Of a DNA stretch of 64,000 nucleotides, positions 63,535 to 64,000 are shown in pieces. The DNA comes from Cupriavidus oxalaticus. GTDB taxonomy: Bacteria > Pseudomonadota > Gammaproteobacteria > Burkholderiales > Burkholderiaceae. The translations under genes and the position numbers were made by a program. The stretch is from the NCBI RefSeq assembly GCF_004768545.1, contig NZ_CP038635.1, forward strand, positions 558,001 to 622,000, read 5' to 3'. The notes beneath the pieces are model-generated. The model searched no databases, had not been told where the DNA came from, and saw nothing but the letters and a program-made list of their open reading frames with translations. Position 1 is the first letter of the stretch. Every line of letters starts with the position of its first letter.

Positions 63535-64000
63535 TCACCGCCCCCGCAAATCCCGCCTCAACGCGGCCAATTCCCGCGGTATCACCCGCCGCTCGCGCAT
63601 CACCCACGCCATCCCCTTCAGCACCTCCGCAATGCCGCGCCACCCCTGCGAACGCAGCAGGCCCGGCAACTCAGCCGCCGTTTCCTCCAGCGCCATGCGC
63701 CACGGCAGCCGCAGCCAGGCCGCCCACACCGCATTGCGCGCCAGCAGCGAGCGGCGCCGGCCGCCGTCGCGCAGCGGGCTGGGATGGTGGTGCACCACCA
63801 GTTGCGGCGCGTAGACCAGGTGCCAGCCGCTCGCCGCGAGGTCCAGCGCCAGCAAGGTTTCTTCGCCGCCGATAAAGAAGCGCGGATGATAGCCGCCGGC
63901 CTGGCGGAATGCTTCGGTGCGGAACGCGGTGGCGCCAGCCATCAGGCCGAGGATGGCGCGCCCAGGCAGCATGGCCGACGGCAGCGGGCTGTCGGCCATG
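63535..64000 (-). CDS. Glycosyltransferase family 2 protein (partial, 5' end outside window)
   Basis: The C-terminal 154 residues or so of a GT2-type glycosyltransferase: GATAFRTEAFRQAGGYHPRF followed by FIGGEETLLALDLAASGWHL holds the family's acceptor region (GG..., then E-E in the catalytic-base position), and LVVHHHPSP follows. The Arg-rich C-terminus (LAALRRDLRGR) ends 7 bp from the ABC-receiver gene, with which it is convergent. The start lies beyond the right edge. Acceptor and sugar are unknown; LPS or other surface glycans are likely in general. Confidence 0.85.
   Translation of the reverse strand, partial: MADSPLPSAMLPGRAILGLMAGATAFRTEAFRQAGGYHPRFFIGGEETLLALDLAASGWHLVYAPQLVVHHHPSPLRDGGRRRSLLARNAVWAAWLRLPWRMALEETAAELPGLLRSQGWRGIAEVLKGMAWVMRERRVIPRELAALRRDLRGR

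Overview
The window is high-GC (roughly two-thirds G+C) bacterial chromosome with dense housekeeping genes and no plasmid, phage or rRNA/tRNA features that I can see. The gene order pgk-pyk-fba-purC-purE-purK-tsaC, the orphan Bug/TctC-type solute-binding proteins, ExbBD-lpxK-kdsB-adk, and the general codon use point to a betaproteobacterium of the Burkholderiales, most likely Cupriavidus (main chromosome, C. necator/taiwanensis group). The genus is inferred from remembered synteny, not from a search.

Layout. 1-1894 (minus): ilvE, a CHCC zinc-finger protein and the 3'-truncated waaF. 2087-6268 (plus): a large SNF2/HepA-type helicase and an orphan Bug receptor. 6401-8748 (minus): two tandem LuxR-type paralogues. 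9119-16811 (plus): lower glycolysis (pgk, pyk, fba) followed by three purine genes (purC, purE, purK) and a TsaC/Sua5 tRNA-modification gene. 16848-19800 (minus): azlCD exporter and dacB (PBP4). 19845-22919 (minus): a compact operon of FAD monooxygenase, ABC-type solute-binding protein and MarR regulator, with a perfect palindrome in its promoter region. 23057-24528: a PACE-family efflux gene divergent from its LysR regulator. 24525-34035 (minus): a complete MdtABC-OMF type RND efflux operon, divergent from an OmpR/EnvZ-like two-component pair (34376-36458).

36459-38326 is the one clearly decayed stretch: a MITE-like repeat with inverted ends, a fragment of a Bug receptor gene, and an amidase that has lost both its cis-Ser loop and its C-terminus. 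38481-43134 (minus): plsY, ybaK, xerD, ogt, a second orphan Bug receptor and a chalcone-isomerase-like exported protein. 43290-47445: an AEC carrier, queG, tsaE, amiC. 47502-50310: an SBF-type transporter with a divergent LysR gene, and an SDR gene under a striking CGTTTACGTAAACG operator. 50524-55056 (minus): adk, kdsB, a Trm112-like protein, lpxK, exbD, exbB (nucleotide balance, Kdo and lipid A supply, TonB energisation).

55057-56132 is about 1.1 kb without a gene. It carries four imperfect tandem units, each with the same ordered motifs, several DnaA-box matches including two exact TTATCCACA, an AT-rich flank and a perfect IHF consensus. This is the most unusual non-coding structure in the window. 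56133-58975 holds xseA, sodB and a DUF4142 exported protein. 59072-60051 holds two small low-complexity proteins. 60058-60666 is a UdgX-type uracil-DNA glycosylase. 60835-63528 is an ABC exporter fused to a degenerate kinase-like ATPase domain and an intact receiver domain, the most unusual protein. The window closes in a glycosyltransferase cut by the right edge.
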